Positions 27,096-36,271 of a stretch of 64,000 nucleotides of DNA are shown here, piece after piece. The notes under the pieces are model-generated. The model saw only the letters and a list, made by a program, of their open reading frames with translations, did not search any database and had not been told where the DNA came from. Position numbers and translations under genes: made by a program. Position 1 is the first letter of the stretch, and the number at the start of each line of letters is the position of its first letter. The DNA lies in contig CAMAFY010000001.1 of NCBI GenBank assembly GCA_945833885.1, positions 310,001-374,000 on the forward strand. The letters are read 5' to 3'. The stretch is from an uncultured Bacteroidales bacterium (GTDB taxonomy: Bacteria; Bacteroidota; Bacteroidia; Bacteroidales; Bacteroidaceae).

Positions 27096-27461
27096 TCACT
27101 TAACGGAAAGCAGGATTGGATTGTCGACTCTCACACGCTTGGGCATTTTTTTCACCACTTCGGCATAACTGTGACGGATAAGATGCCGTACAAGTTCGTC
27201 GGGAAGCGCTGATTGAATGGATAATTGGTTCCAGTAACGTTTGTTCATGTGCCAGGCTCCGCAAATGGAATCATATTTGTCGCGCAATTCGATGGCATAA
27301 TCAGGGTCGCATTTAAGGACAAACCATTCGGTATCTTCAAGGTCGATCATGGCGAAAATCTTACCCATTACCCTGAAGGCAAGGGTAGTTTCGTCAAAGG
27401 GAAAATGCTCATCGGTTAAGGGAAGACTGAGACAATAGCCTCTGATGCTTTCTACATCCAT
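27096..27461 (-). CDS. MmcQ/YjbR-like protein
   Basis: A 121-residue small cytoplasmic protein of the MmcQ/YjbR family, which has a DNA-binding-like fold and no settled function. The start at 27461 (MDVESIRGYCLSLP) aligns with the usual family N-terminus, and the phrases PFDETTLAFRVMGKIFAMIDL and PDYAIELRDKYD are typical. An in-frame ATG at 27683 would add 74 residues that look like translated non-coding DNA, so I reject it. The 254-bp gap to the M3 peptidase gene (27462-27715) shows no gene. Confidence 0.85.
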   Translation of the reverse strand: MDVESIRGYCLSLPLTDEHFPFDETTLAFRVMGKIFAMIDLEDTEWFVLKCDPDYAIELRDKYDSICGAWHMNKRYWNQLSIQSALPDELVRHLIRHSYAEVVKKMPKRVRVDNPILLSVK

Positions 27462-27715
27462 GGATTTTACAAATAGATTTTTGAACCTAATAATATAGCA
27501 TTTAAGCCAAATAAGAGGCGTGATAGCGCATAAATTGAAAAAGGACGCTGCCGAACCGTAGAACGATAGTACAAGACTTTCATTGCGGAAAATCGAGAAA
27601 GGTGTACCTAATAGACGATACAAACCCTCATCACTACAGCATTTTTCGAGGCTATAGGCTGAGGGATGTATCGAATTAGTCAATGTTCATGTCTGAACAA
27701 TAAGGAATTTCCACA

Positions 27716-29860
27716 CTATTTGCTCTCTATAAGCCCGCGGTTTCGCAGGAGAGGAGTAATCTGTGGTTCCTTTCCACGGAAGCGTTTGTACATAGTCATT
27801 CCATCATCAATACCGCCGGGGGCAAGGCAATAATCTCTGAAACGCGCGGCAACCTCGGTGTTATAAACATTTCCGGTCTCAAGATAGGCATCGAAAGCAT
27901 CGCTATCGAGAACCTCGCTCCAAAGATATCCATAGTAACCTGCCGAATAACCGCCACCAAGACTATGGCTGAAATTGGTCACACGATACCGAGGATAGAT
28001 CTGATGAGGTATGCCACGTGCCTGGAGTTTCTCCGCTTCAAACTTCATAATGTCAAAGCCTTCGGGAATGGAAGTAAGGCAATGCAGGTCCATATCGACG
28101 TATGATGCCGCCAAATATTCCACGGTTGCAAAGCCCTGACCATACTTGTTGCTGGCGTCAATCTTGGCAACTATTGAGTCAGGAATCACCTCACCGGTCT
28201 TGTAATGACGGGCATATACTTTCAGAACATCGGGATGAAGTGCCCAGTGTTCATTGAGTTGGGAGGGAAGTTCTACGAAATCACGCTCGCAATTATAGAT
28301 GGCATTATAATGTACATCATGGAGCATGTAATGTAAAGCATGGCCGAATTCATGGAACATTGTCAGCACATTGTCAATGCTTTGCAAGGCAGGTTGGCCC
28401 TCTTTTGCAGGCTTTGTCATGTTACAGACATTGACAATGATGGGAATTGTACGGTTTCCCTCAGCATCATACGCCTGTTGTCTGAATTCCGTCATCCATG
28501 CTCCTGCACCTTTACCATCGCGAGGATAATAGTCACCATAGAAGATTGCGACATCTTTCCCTTGAGCATCGGTCACCAACCATGCCTGTGCGGTAGGTTC
28601 GTATGCGGGAATTTCAGAAGTAATCTCCTTGAATTTTAAGCCATAGAGTTGCTCTGCAACATGGAAAATACCCTTGATGACGTTCTCAGTGCTGAAGTAT
28701 TCGGCAACTTTACGCTCATCTACACTGTATTTCTTTGCTTTTGCCTTACCTTGATAGTACATAATGTCCCAACCTTCGGGCTCTCCTTGAATGCCATCAG
28801 CCTTCATTTCCTCGCGAATATCGGCAATTTCATCCTGAAGTTTCTTTACTGCAGGCTTCCAGACTGCGTCAAGAAGATTGTATACTGCTGTAGGATTTTT
28901 GGCCATTCGGTCCTCAAGGATCATCTCAGCACTGGTGTCTTTGCCAAAAAGTTTTGCCTTTTCCGTACGAAGTGCAATAATTTCTTCCGAAATCTTTGCA
29001 TTGTTCCATTCATTCTGTTGGTTTCCGCGCCCATAATACGCCTCATAAACCTTACGACGCAGATCCCGGTTATCGCAACTCTGGAGAACAGGATAGCAGG
29101 ATGGGCGCTGCATGTTGAAGGCGTACTGACCTTCTTTGCCCTGTTCTTTGGCCATCTGGGCTGCGGCTTCGATGTCCGCTTCGGAAAGTCCTTTCAAATC
29201 TTCCTTATTCTCCACGAAAACATAGGTGTTGTTCGTTTCGTGTAGCAGGTTCTGCGAGAATTTCAGTTCCAGTTCGCTGAGTTTGAGGTTCAATTCACGT
29301 AGTCTTTGCTGCTGTTCGGGCGCGAGTGCAGCACCAGCCTTCTCAAATTCCCGATAAATCTTTTTGGTCGTACTGTACTGTTCGTGATTAACCAGACGAT
29401 TCAATGCCGCAGAATCGGTGGCTTCGAGTTGCAGAAGTTGGTCATAAACGCTCTTTACTTTCACGAAAAGTTCGTGATTCATATAAAGATCATCGGCATG
29501 AGCGGAAATCTTTGGATAGATTTCCGTTTCAAGTTGTCGGATTTCTTCCGTAGAATTGCTTCCAGAAAGAGCGCTGAAGATGAGCATTGTGCGATTAAGT
29601 TCATCGCCAGAACGATCAAAGGCAGCAATGGTATTCTCAAAATTCGGAGCAGCAGTATCAGCGACAATAGCGGCAATGTTCTCATTTTGAGCCGACATTC
29701 CTTGTTCAAACGCCTCACGATAATGGGCAATAGTAATCTGATCGTAGTGCTCAATGCCATATTTGGCATCGGAATCCGTGGTCAATGGATTGGAGGTCTC
29801 CTGACCACAAGCCGCAAAAAGACTGCCGGCAATGGCTATTGTAGGTATGATTTTGTTCAT
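27716..29860 (-). CDS. dcp: M3 family peptidyl-dipeptidase lipoprotein (Dcp-like)
   Basis: A 714-residue zinc metallopeptidase of family M3. The N-terminus is a lipoprotein signal with lipobox LFAAC (Cys18), so unlike cytoplasmic E. coli Dcp it should sit in the periplasm or outer membrane. The zinc site HEFGH is at 503-507 (FHEFGHALHYM), and the domain fills the rest of the protein, with Dcp-like length and phrases (FYGDYYPRDGKGAGAWM). It would cut dipeptides from the C-termini of small peptides. No same-strand neighbour is within 230 bp, so it is probably monocistronic. The symbol is by family. Confidence 0.9.
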   Translation of the reverse strand: MNKIIPTIAIAGSLFAACGQETSNPLTTDSDAKYGIEHYDQITIAHYREAFEQGMSAQNENIAAIVADTAAPNFENTIAAFDRSGDELNRTMLIFSALSGSNSTEEIRQLETEIYPKISAHADDLYMNHELFVKVKSVYDQLLQLEATDSAALNRLVNHEQYSTTKKIYREFEKAGAALAPEQQQRLRELNLKLSELELKFSQNLLHETNNTYVFVENKEDLKGLSEADIEAAAQMAKEQGKEGQYAFNMQRPSCYPVLQSCDNRDLRRKVYEAYYGRGNQQNEWNNAKISEEIIALRTEKAKLFGKDTSAEMILEDRMAKNPTAVYNLLDAVWKPAVKKLQDEIADIREEMKADGIQGEPEGWDIMYYQGKAKAKKYSVDERKVAEYFSTENVIKGIFHVAEQLYGLKFKEITSEIPAYEPTAQAWLVTDAQGKDVAIFYGDYYPRDGKGAGAWMTEFRQQAYDAEGNRTIPIIVNVCNMTKPAKEGQPALQSIDNVLTMFHEFGHALHYMLHDVHYNAIYNCERDFVELPSQLNEHWALHPDVLKVYARHYKTGEVIPDSIVAKIDASNKYGQGFATVEYLAASYVDMDLHCLTSIPEGFDIMKFEAEKLQARGIPHQIYPRYRVTNFSHSLGGGYSAGYYGYLWSEVLDSDAFDAYLETGNVYNTEVAARFRDYCLAPGGIDDGMTMYKRFRGKEPQITPLLRNRGLIESK

Positions 29861-30099
29861 GATTTAGAGATGATTTTCACAAAAGAGTGGTGATGTTTAT
29901 TTGAGAATCTTGTGGTTGGTATTTCGAAAGATAGGCTTTACACAAAAGATATTTGCGTCTTTACAGAAAAGTTCATGGTGTTTTATCTCATCAATAGTTT
30001 AGGTTTCTACATGAGAACAACACGATAAACCTGATAATCAGCAGTGATAAAACCTATGATTCCTGGTGTCAAACATTGTCAGGGATGGATATTTGCTGT

Positions 30100-30810
30100 T
30101 TAATCCAGCATATATTCTATCGTGTTCACAACACGCACACGCTTAATGAACGGTGTGTTTTCATCACGGTTTTCGATTGAGAACTGCCCTTGTGTTGCAG
30201 AACGGATTCCACCGAGCCTGCTTCCGCTGTCATTGGCAAACTTTTCGGCTGTGATTCTTGCGTTTTTTGTAGCCTCTTCTACCATAGCAGGCTTAATTTC
30301 GTTGAGTTTCGTAAATTCATAATTCAACGAATTGTTACCGTATTCCTCACAGACAATGGCGATTCCCTGCTTCATAAGTTCTGCCTGACGCCGCATAAGC
30401 GAGCGTACTTTCTCAACGTTCGAACTTGTAACCGTGATGACACAGGTGGCTTTATAGCGGTAATTCATGATTTCATTTCCGTAATTGTCAGCCTGACGGT
30501 CGGAGATTGTCGGAGGATTGATGCTGATTTCCTCATCGCTGATACCACCATTTTTGAGGAAGTTCACCACAATTCGGTTCTTTTGTTCCAACAATGAATA
30601 CATGACAGACGGGTCATTGCCCAGTTCTTTGTACTGTAACGACCAGGTTACTTTGTCGGCTTTGACCTCACGTTCGGCAAGGCCCTTAACCACAACCACA
30701 CGATCGCGGTCCTTGAATCCGATGATTCCCTCATAAATTCCCCATGCCAAAATGGAAAGGCCAATAGAAATAATGATGGAAGACAATAGTTGGGTAGGAT
30801 TGATCTTCAT
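30100..30810 (-). CDS. SIMPL domain (DUF541) protein
   Basis: A 236-residue protein with an N-terminal hydrophobic segment (about residues 8-30) that is either a signal peptide or an anchor, followed by a SIMPL/DUF541 domain (about 38-230) with the typical VVVKGLAEREVKADKV opening and an ending with RVRVVNTIEYML. SIMPL proteins are periplasmic or secreted and poorly understood. The gene follows the GT2 gene after a 72-bp gap on the same strand and may be the last gene of the sugar cluster, though the role looks unrelated. The 239-bp gap to the M3 gene (29861-30099) has no gene. Confidence 0.85.
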   Translation of the reverse strand: MKINPTQLLSSIIISIGLSILAWGIYEGIIGFKDRDRVVVVKGLAEREVKADKVTWSLQYKELGNDPSVMYSLLEQKNRIVVNFLKNGGISDEEISINPPTISDRQADNYGNEIMNYRYKATCVITVTSSNVEKVRSLMRRQAELMKQGIAIVCEEYGNNSLNYEFTKLNEIKPAMVEEATKNARITAEKFANDSGSRLGGIRSATQGQFSIENRDENTPFIKRVRVVNTIEYMLD

Positions 30811-30882
30811 AATTTATTTAATTTAAAGGGTAATTGTAACAATAGGTATATAGATTCTTGAATCATAACGCTTTATGCTCCA

Positions 30883-31704
30883 TTATCCATTTCCGTGCCT
30901 CATATAACGTATTCCCTCTGTCATATGACGAAGCATGGGGAAAAAGTGAGCCATTCCTTTGCGCATACTGTTAAAAGCGAAGGAGAAACATCGGAAAAAT
31001 GCCGAGCGTGGATGGACATAATACTGAAATGCTCCGTAAGACCGTTGTACTCCAGCGTCAACATACAGCATCGATTGCTTCAACATCATGTTGGTTTCCA
31101 CAATTTTTATGGGGAAAAAACGCATTCTCATTTGTAGAACTGTTGCATCATACAACCATACGTCTTCCTCGCCACAAGTCAAGAATTGAGTTCCAAGGCC
31201 GAAACGTTCGTCATAACGCAGGCATCCCTGAATGCTTTCACGGCGACATACCTTCTCGATCGTTGAAACATCGTATGTTTCTATGGGAAAAGCAATGTCA
31301 CAAGGCTGTTCCGGATAACGTTTCAGCAGACGTCCTGTATAACTTGAAGCCTGAAAGAAGGCTACATCCAACGATTCGTTTTCAGAGAAGACTTGACGAA
31401 TGGTGTCAAAAGCGGTGCTGCAGATTTTTGAATCATCGTCAGCAAACATCAAAAGGTCGGCTTTCGCCAAGGCCAAAGCCTGATTACGATTGGCGGAAAG
31501 CCCTTGTCCACGATAGGCAGACAGGAGAACATCGTCGCGTTCAACAACACTTTTCGGCAACATTTCAAGATATCGCTCATCGGTATACTGATATGAGATG
31601 ATGTACCGTACGCCTTCTGTGGGTGGTTGCACGACAACATCCAGTTTAACCGCACCTTTGTTGAAGGAACACACCAACACATCTATTGTAAGCAATCTGT
31701 TCAT
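30883..31704 (-). CDS. GT2-like glycosyltransferase (paralogue of the gene at 41878)
   Basis: A 273-residue GT-A fold glycosyltransferase. Visible motifs are an opening IDVLVCSFNKG, GLSANRNQAL, the metal-binding ADDD and the late acidic motif FGLGTQFLTCGEEDVWL. Its start overlaps the stop of the aminotransferase gene by 4 bp (ATGA), which implies translational coupling, and it probably transfers the sugar made by the upstream genes. It shares the unusual blocks SYQYTDE, GLSANRN and FGLG...CGEED with the gene at 41878. Acceptor and donor are unknown. Confidence 0.85.
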   Translation of the reverse strand: MNRLLTIDVLVCSFNKGAVKLDVVVQPPTEGVRYIISYQYTDERYLEMLPKSVVERDDVLLSAYRGQGLSANRNQALALAKADLLMFADDDSKICSTAFDTIRQVFSENESLDVAFFQASSYTGRLLKRYPEQPCDIAFPIETYDVSTIEKVCRRESIQGCLRYDERFGLGTQFLTCGEEDVWLYDATVLQMRMRFFPIKIVETNMMLKQSMLYVDAGVQRSYGAFQYYVHPRSAFFRCFSFAFNSMRKGMAHFFPMLRHMTEGIRYMRHGNG

Positions 31705-32804
31705 AGCATATAATGTTGTTGAATTGCACTTATCACTTGAAGGACATCATCGTCGGACATAACTGGCGATATGGGTAGACTGAGTGCTGTTTTGGCTATG
31801 CGTTCTGCCTGAGGAAAACTCTGACTTGCAGGAACAAACCTGGAAAGACATGGCTGCTGATGTAATGGAATAGGGTAGTGAATTAGTGTTTCTATCCCCT
31901 TTTGGGCAAGGACCTTTTGTAAAACATCACGCTCGGTGCAGAAAACCGGATAGATATGATAGACACTTCCGGAAGAAAGAGCAAGGATTCTGAAGCCATT
32001 GACCCGCTCGGCAATCCTGCGGAAAGCGTCATCGTATAAGGCTGCAATGGCACAACGTCGCTTATTGTCGGTATCAAGGCGCTTCAATTTAACGTCCAAA
32101 ATCGCCGATTGTACCTCGTCAATGCGAGAATTGCACCCTTCCATTTCGTGAAAATATTTCGTCTGCGACCCATAATTTGCCATGGCTCTTATTGTTTTTG
32201 CCAATTCCAAATCATCGGTAACCACGGCTCCAGCATCGCCAAGTGCGCCAAGATTCTTACCAGGATAGAAACTAAAGGCAAGAGCATGTCCCGGTCCTTT
32301 ACCGACAATGCCGTGTGCCTGTGCAGCATCTTCAAGAATAAAGAGTTGGTGCGCTGCGGCAATTTCCGCAATCCTCGACATGTCTACGCGCTGACCATAT
32401 AAATGGACGGGGATGATTGCCCGTGTCTTGATGGTAATGGCCTGTTCTAAGAGACGGGAATCCAAAAGAGCGTTATCGTCAACGTCAACAAATACAGGAC
32501 GTAATCCTGCACGGACGACAGCCTGTGCCGTGGCGACAAAGGTCATGGCCGGAACTATCACTTCGGCATCATCGCCCCATCCTTCCTGAAGCTTCCGAGC
32601 CATAAGGGCTAAGGTGAGGGCATCAAGACCATTAGCCACGCCTATACAGGTCGCCCTATGGCAATATGCAGCGAAATGCTCCTCGAAAATGGCGGTAGAT
32701 TTTCCACGCAAATACCATCCGGAGGCAATGACCTGTTGTACGGCATTCGACAATTCAGGTTCAAAACTACCGTTAACTTTCTGTAAATCAAGGAACTTGA
32801 CCAT
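31701..32804 (-). CDS. fdtB: DegT/DnrJ/EryC1/StrS sugar aminotransferase, FdtB-like
   Basis: A 367-residue PLP-dependent aminotransferase. The PLP lysine is Lys183 in SFYPGKNLGALGDAG and the pyridine-binding Asp is Asp159 (ILEDAAQAHG). The family makes 3- or 4-amino sugars on dTDP or UDP. The FdtA-like isomerase two genes upstream yields a 3-keto sugar, which points to a 3-aminotransferase like FdtB or QdtB. It overlaps the GT2 gene by 4 bp and lies 89 bp after the acyltransferase gene. The symbol depends on context and on family likeness, so its exact product is uncertain. Confidence 0.82.
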   Translation of the reverse strand: MVKFLDLQKVNGSFEPELSNAVQQVIASGWYLRGKSTAIFEEHFAAYCHRATCIGVANGLDALTLALMARKLQEGWGDDAEVIVPAMTFVATAQAVVRAGLRPVFVDVDDNALLDSRLLEQAITIKTRAIIPVHLYGQRVDMSRIAEIAAAHQLFILEDAAQAHGIVGKGPGHALAFSFYPGKNLGALGDAGAVVTDDLELAKTIRAMANYGSQTKYFHEMEGCNSRIDEVQSAILDVKLKRLDTDNKRRCAIAALYDDAFRRIAERVNGFRILALSSGSVYHIYPVFCTERDVLQKVLAQKGIETLIHYPIPLHQQPCLSRFVPASQSFPQAERIAKTALSLPISPVMSDDDVLQVISAIQQHYML

Positions 32805-32893
32805 TATAAATTAACTTTTATTTCATGGATAATTTGGACAGGAGGAATTGGAAGAACCCAAATCCTCACGGGAATCGGGGAGGGTAGGGATTG

Positions 32894-33880
32894 TCAAAGT
32901 TCGAGGATATAGGACTCGTAGACAACACTACGCGCTCCAAAACCCTCTTTTTGTCGGTTCAGACCTTCGTTCAGAATATGTCCACCATCCTCGGTTGAGA
33001 TTCCAAAATCAAGGTATCTGTAACTATCGCATGGAGAGAATTCCTGGATTAGTCTTGTAAACAGAAGATCTAAAGCCCCGTATTTGCGTCCTTCATCTTC
33101 GGTAGCGATGTACTGGACATGGACAACCGGTTCTGTCATAAACAGCACACAACCGGCGATAATGCTGTGACTGAGGGGATGACGTACAATTTTCAGACGG
33201 ATGTTGTGCGGAAAACGTTGTGCAAGCATTGTGATTTCCGAAAGACTATGTACGGGCTTCACGCCATGACGGCTTTGAAGTACGGCTGTAAGAAGCCGCC
33301 AATATTCAGTCCAACTGTCGATGTCATCAGTCTTTACCTCGGCGTATTCCAGACCATATCGCAGCGCTTGATGAAAGCATCGCCGACGTAAAGTGGATAT
33401 AGGGCCCGGATTTCTCAAGTCTATCGCTGAGGACAGACCACACGTATGCAAGTGTGCTCCATATCTGAACAGCCAATAGCGTGCGTCATCTGCAGGCTGG
33501 CGATGATAAATATGGGGAACAAGGGATAGGATAAGACGCTGAGCCTTGTATTTTGTAAAGTAAAATTCCTTTGTAAGTTCCATCATTTCTCCTGCTTCCG
33601 CGGCATGGGTATCGGACGAAAGCACAAAACCACCATAGGTAAGTCCGCCATGGCTGCGTATTTCGCGCAACTCTTCATGCCATGAAGCGGGAAGAATGCC
33701 CTTTATGCGACCTTTCTCGTTCATAAAAATAAGGGAGGCATCCTCGAAACGGTCTGCATGATATTCCATAAAATCACGGAAAAAGAGGAAGGTTCCATTG
33801 CGAGAACTTTCCACAAACGTGTCCCAAGCCGTTTTATATGATGGTGAATAGGGCTGTAATTTCATGAAATACTCAATCAT
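32894..33880 (-). CDS. FemAB/GNAT-like acyltransferase
   Basis: A 328-residue protein with the layout of FemAB-like or BioF2-like GNAT acyltransferases: two GNAT-like halves, with NGTFLFFRDFMEYHADRF near the N-terminus and VHVQYIATEDEGRKYGALDLLF near the C-terminus. An alternative start at 33865 (MKLQPYSP) is equally good. It sits between fdtA and fdtB, where FdtC or QdtC N-acyltransferases are usually found. Those belong to a different fold (left-handed beta-helix), so this enzyme may replace them by acylating the 3-amino group, possibly with an amino acid. That role is inference. Confidence 0.78.
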   Translation of the reverse strand: MIEYFMKLQPYSPSYKTAWDTFVESSRNGTFLFFRDFMEYHADRFEDASLIFMNEKGRIKGILPASWHEELREIRSHGGLTYGGFVLSSDTHAAEAGEMMELTKEFYFTKYKAQRLILSLVPHIYHRQPADDARYWLFRYGAHLHTCGLSSAIDLRNPGPISTLRRRCFHQALRYGLEYAEVKTDDIDSWTEYWRLLTAVLQSRHGVKPVHSLSEITMLAQRFPHNIRLKIVRHPLSHSIIAGCVLFMTEPVVHVQYIATEDEGRKYGALDLLFTRLIQEFSPCDSYRYLDFGISTEDGGHILNEGLNRQKEGFGARSVVYESYILEL

Positions 33881-33979
33881 TTTTAGTGGGTTCCATGCAC
33901 TGTTTATGGAGGCGGAATTGTCAAATAAGCGCTTCCTTTTCCTCTAATCCGCATGAGTGCCACTGGTAAGAATTGTCGT

Positions 33980-34450
33980 TTAGATGTTGGAGTGGCTGAC
34001 TTCGCGTTGAAAAACACTGAAATCGTTGATATAGCCTTCCGGAGTGTAATGTTGTGACGCAAGACAAAGTCCTACAAAATCCTGGGAGAAATTATACAGA
34101 CGACACCATATCATTGCGGGAATGACTATGCCTTCGTCTGGTTTATCAAGATGAACAACAGCAGACTTCCGTCCATCGTTGAGTTCAATGTCGCAACTTC
34201 CGTGTAAAGCCACGAAGAATTCCGCACAAGTTCTGTGCGCATGTTCGCCTCGTTCTGCACATTCCGGGACATTGTATATCCAAAAGACCCGTTCATACCG
34301 GAAGGGAACGCCCGTTTCCTCGGCAGTATTTTCAAGGAAACTCAAAGTTCCTCGTTCATCTGCGGCGCTTTTTATTTTGATTCGTTTGATATCCAAGATG
34401 AAACAGTTTTGTGTTCGACAATAAATATTTTGATGATCATTCCCGTTCAT
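33980..34450 (-). CDS. fdtA: dTDP-4-keto-6-deoxyhexose 3,4-ketoisomerase (FdtA/QdtA cupin)
   Basis: A 156-residue cupin protein. The family motifs are visible: DERGTLSFLE, RVFWIYNVP, the metal or active-site region RGEHAHRTCAEFFVALHGS, and the C-terminal PAMIWCRLYNFSQD. FdtA and QdtA move the keto group of dTDP-4-keto-6-deoxyglucose from C4 to C3, as the first committed step to 3-amino-3,6-dideoxyhexoses. The N-terminal 15 residues before DIKRIKIKS are atypical, and the start is uncertain. The stop is 99 bp before the acyltransferase start. RmlA and RmlB, which make the substrate, are not in the window. Confidence 0.85.
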   Translation of the reverse strand: MNGNDHQNIYCRTQNCFILDIKRIKIKSAADERGTLSFLENTAEETGVPFRYERVFWIYNVPECAERGEHAHRTCAEFFVALHGSCDIELNDGRKSAVVHLDKPDEGIVIPAMIWCRLYNFSQDFVGLCLASQHYTPEGYINDFSVFQREVSHSNI

Positions 34451-34839
34451 TCAAACTTTTACAATTAAAGGTCTGAATTCAAACGTTTATAATCCAAATA
34501 CTTCTGTATTATTTCTACAAGAACATTCTCGTATTACACGCAGTCTACAAGAAACGTATCATTTGTGTTGTGTAAAACAAAGCCCAATGGTTTCTGAATG
34601 AAATGCCATTTTATGTGAATAGAAGTGTAAAACATTACACTACTTAACATAATGGTCATTCAAAAATATTTTGGCGTTATTGTTGGAAAGTCTCGGATTG
34701 GGTATGATATAGATTGTGGAAACAGATAATGAATTTCCGTTTTTTATGATTCAAGATACTGGTATTTGTAATCGGTTGACAATGCTTTGGTTTGGAATCT
34801 TTTAGCAATATGAAATTATTGTGCAACATAACATGGGAA

Positions 34840-34920
34840 AAAGTGCGGAACTTTACGATAAAAAGTTCGGGACTTTGTGGCATGAAATGCGGCATTTTCT
34901 GCTTTAAAGTGCGGAACTTT
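34840..34920. repeat. 22-bp-period palindromic array, copy 4 (4 units)
   Basis: This lies in the 568-bp gap between maf and fdtA (both minus strand). Central triplets sit at 34846, 34868, 34890 and 34912, all CGG on the plus strand and exactly 22 bp apart. The first and last units share the perfect core AAAGTGCGGAACTTT. The last unit runs into a T tract. The remainder of the gap (34451-34839 and 34921-35018) is AT-rich with no gene seen. Confidence 0.85.
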
Positions 34921-35018
34921 TTTTGTTAATGTAAAACATTTGGTCTTGATGCTATTGAACGTTATGTCGTCAAGCACGGAATCCGAATATGGCAATGCGG
35001 ATGTTTGCGTATAATACG

Positions 35019-35600
35019 TCAGAATGTCATCAGCACATTTACAAGACGTTGGATGGGCAATCCTACGACATTGAAGAAAGATCCTTCAACACTTTCAACG
35101 CCAACATACCCAATCCATTCCTGAATTCCATAGGCACCGGCTTTGTCGTAAGGCTTGTAATTTGTCACATAATGTCGTATAACGTCGTCTGAAAGTTCCG
35201 CAAATTTTACGCGCGTTACAACACTTACACATTCGCTACGCTTGCTTGTATTGATGGTAAATGCCGTGATAACATCGTGCTTGCGCCCGCTAAGCATCTT
35301 CAGCATGCCTACGGCTTCTGCCTCGTTCTCCGGTTTTCCAAGCACTTGATTGTCGACACAAACGATGGTGTCCGCAGTGATGATAAGGTCGTTTTCCTTC
35401 ATTGTCGCACGATAGCGTTCCGCCTTTTGCGTTGCAATATACCGTGCTATCTCCTCGCCTGTCAGGTGTTTGGGATAAGTTTCTTCTGCATCCGGAAGAA
35501 CCCTTACCTCAAATTCAAGTCCTAAGTTCGAAAGAATCTCCCGACGTCTGGGACTTTGGCTGGCCAAAACGATATGATATTTGTTCAGATTCTCAAACAT
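35019..35600 (-). CDS. maf: Maf-like nucleotide pyrophosphatase
   Basis: A 193-residue cytoplasmic protein of the Maf/HAM1 superfamily, which hydrolyses non-canonical nucleoside triphosphates. The signature ASQSPRRREIL is at about residues 13-23, and ITADTIVCVDNQVLGKPENEAEA is typical of the dTTP/UTP type. Length is normal. It is the last gene of a minus-strand set: Rossmann/DUF2520 protein, kdsC, maf (80-bp gap to kdsC). This order recurs in Bacteroidales as far as I recall. Confidence 0.93.
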   Translation of the reverse strand: MFENLNKYHIVLASQSPRRREILSNLGLEFEVRVLPDAEETYPKHLTGEEIARYIATQKAERYRATMKENDLIITADTIVCVDNQVLGKPENEAEAVGMLKMLSGRKHDVITAFTINTSKRSECVSVVTRVKFAELSDDVIRHYVTNYKPYDKAGAYGIQEWIGYVGVESVEGSFFNVVGLPIQRLVNVLMTF

Positions 35601-35680
35601 CTTCTTATAATTTAATTGTTAAATTACTGAAAGACAACCACATAATGCATTCTTGATGATTGACTCCTTCAATAATGGTT

Positions 35681-36196
35681 TCACCACCCGAAGGCCTTGT
35701 CATCGGTCATCCAACATCCGTGTGCAAGCAAAATCTGTCGAACAACGTCGCGCACGCAACCATATCCTCCGTTATAAGGCGAGACATAAGTGGCGATTTC
35801 TTTGATTTCCTCGGCAGCATCGTTTGGACAACAGCCGCACCCTACCCACTTCATAGCCTGATAATCAGGGATGTCATCTCCCATATACAGGACCTCTTCA
35901 GGCTTGAGTTCATGCCTTTCCATCCACTCTTTCAAGACGGTTATCTTGACTCCCTGTCCCATGAATACGTCCTTTATACCAAGTCCCTCGTATCTTTTCC
36001 GCACGTTTTCACAACGTCCTCCGGTTATGATGGCCATTTTGAAGCCTCGCTTTACCGCAAGTTGCAGAGCATAACCATCCTTGATATTTGCCGTACGTGT
36101 TGGTTGTTCTCCTATGAGCATCACCAAAGGACTGCTCAAAACGCCGTCGACGTCAAAGGCCATGGCGCGAATTTTTGTTAAATCATAAGGAATCAT
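35681..36196 (-). CDS. kdsC: 3-deoxy-D-manno-octulosonate 8-phosphate phosphatase (KdsC)
   Basis: A 171-residue HAD-superfamily phosphatase of the KdsC/YrbI type. The nucleophile motif is FDVDGVL at about residues 14-20. MAIITGGRCENVRKR and VLYMGDDIPDYQAMKWVG are the later HAD motifs, with the Asp pair in GDDIPD. It releases phosphate from Kdo-8-phosphate before KdsB (54.9 kb) activates Kdo for lipid A-core assembly. The small, cap-less form is normal for the family. It lies between the Rossmann/DUF2520 gene (75-bp gap) and maf. Confidence 0.9.
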   Translation of the reverse strand: MIPYDLTKIRAMAFDVDGVLSSPLVMLIGEQPTRTANIKDGYALQLAVKRGFKMAIITGGRCENVRKRYEGLGIKDVFMGQGVKITVLKEWMERHELKPEEVLYMGDDIPDYQAMKWVGCGCCPNDAAEEIKEIATYVSPYNGGYGCVRDVVRQILLAHGCWMTDDKAFGW

Positions 36197-36271
36197 GGTT
36201 CGGTATTATGGGATTAAATGGGCTTTAATAAAGGGTGTTGGGGGATGATTTGACGGATTCTGGTTCAAGGT

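Noticed and set aside
27462-27683. N-terminal extension of the YjbR-like protein
   Set aside because: The family begins at the residues encoded from 27461; the extra 74 residues do not look like protein.
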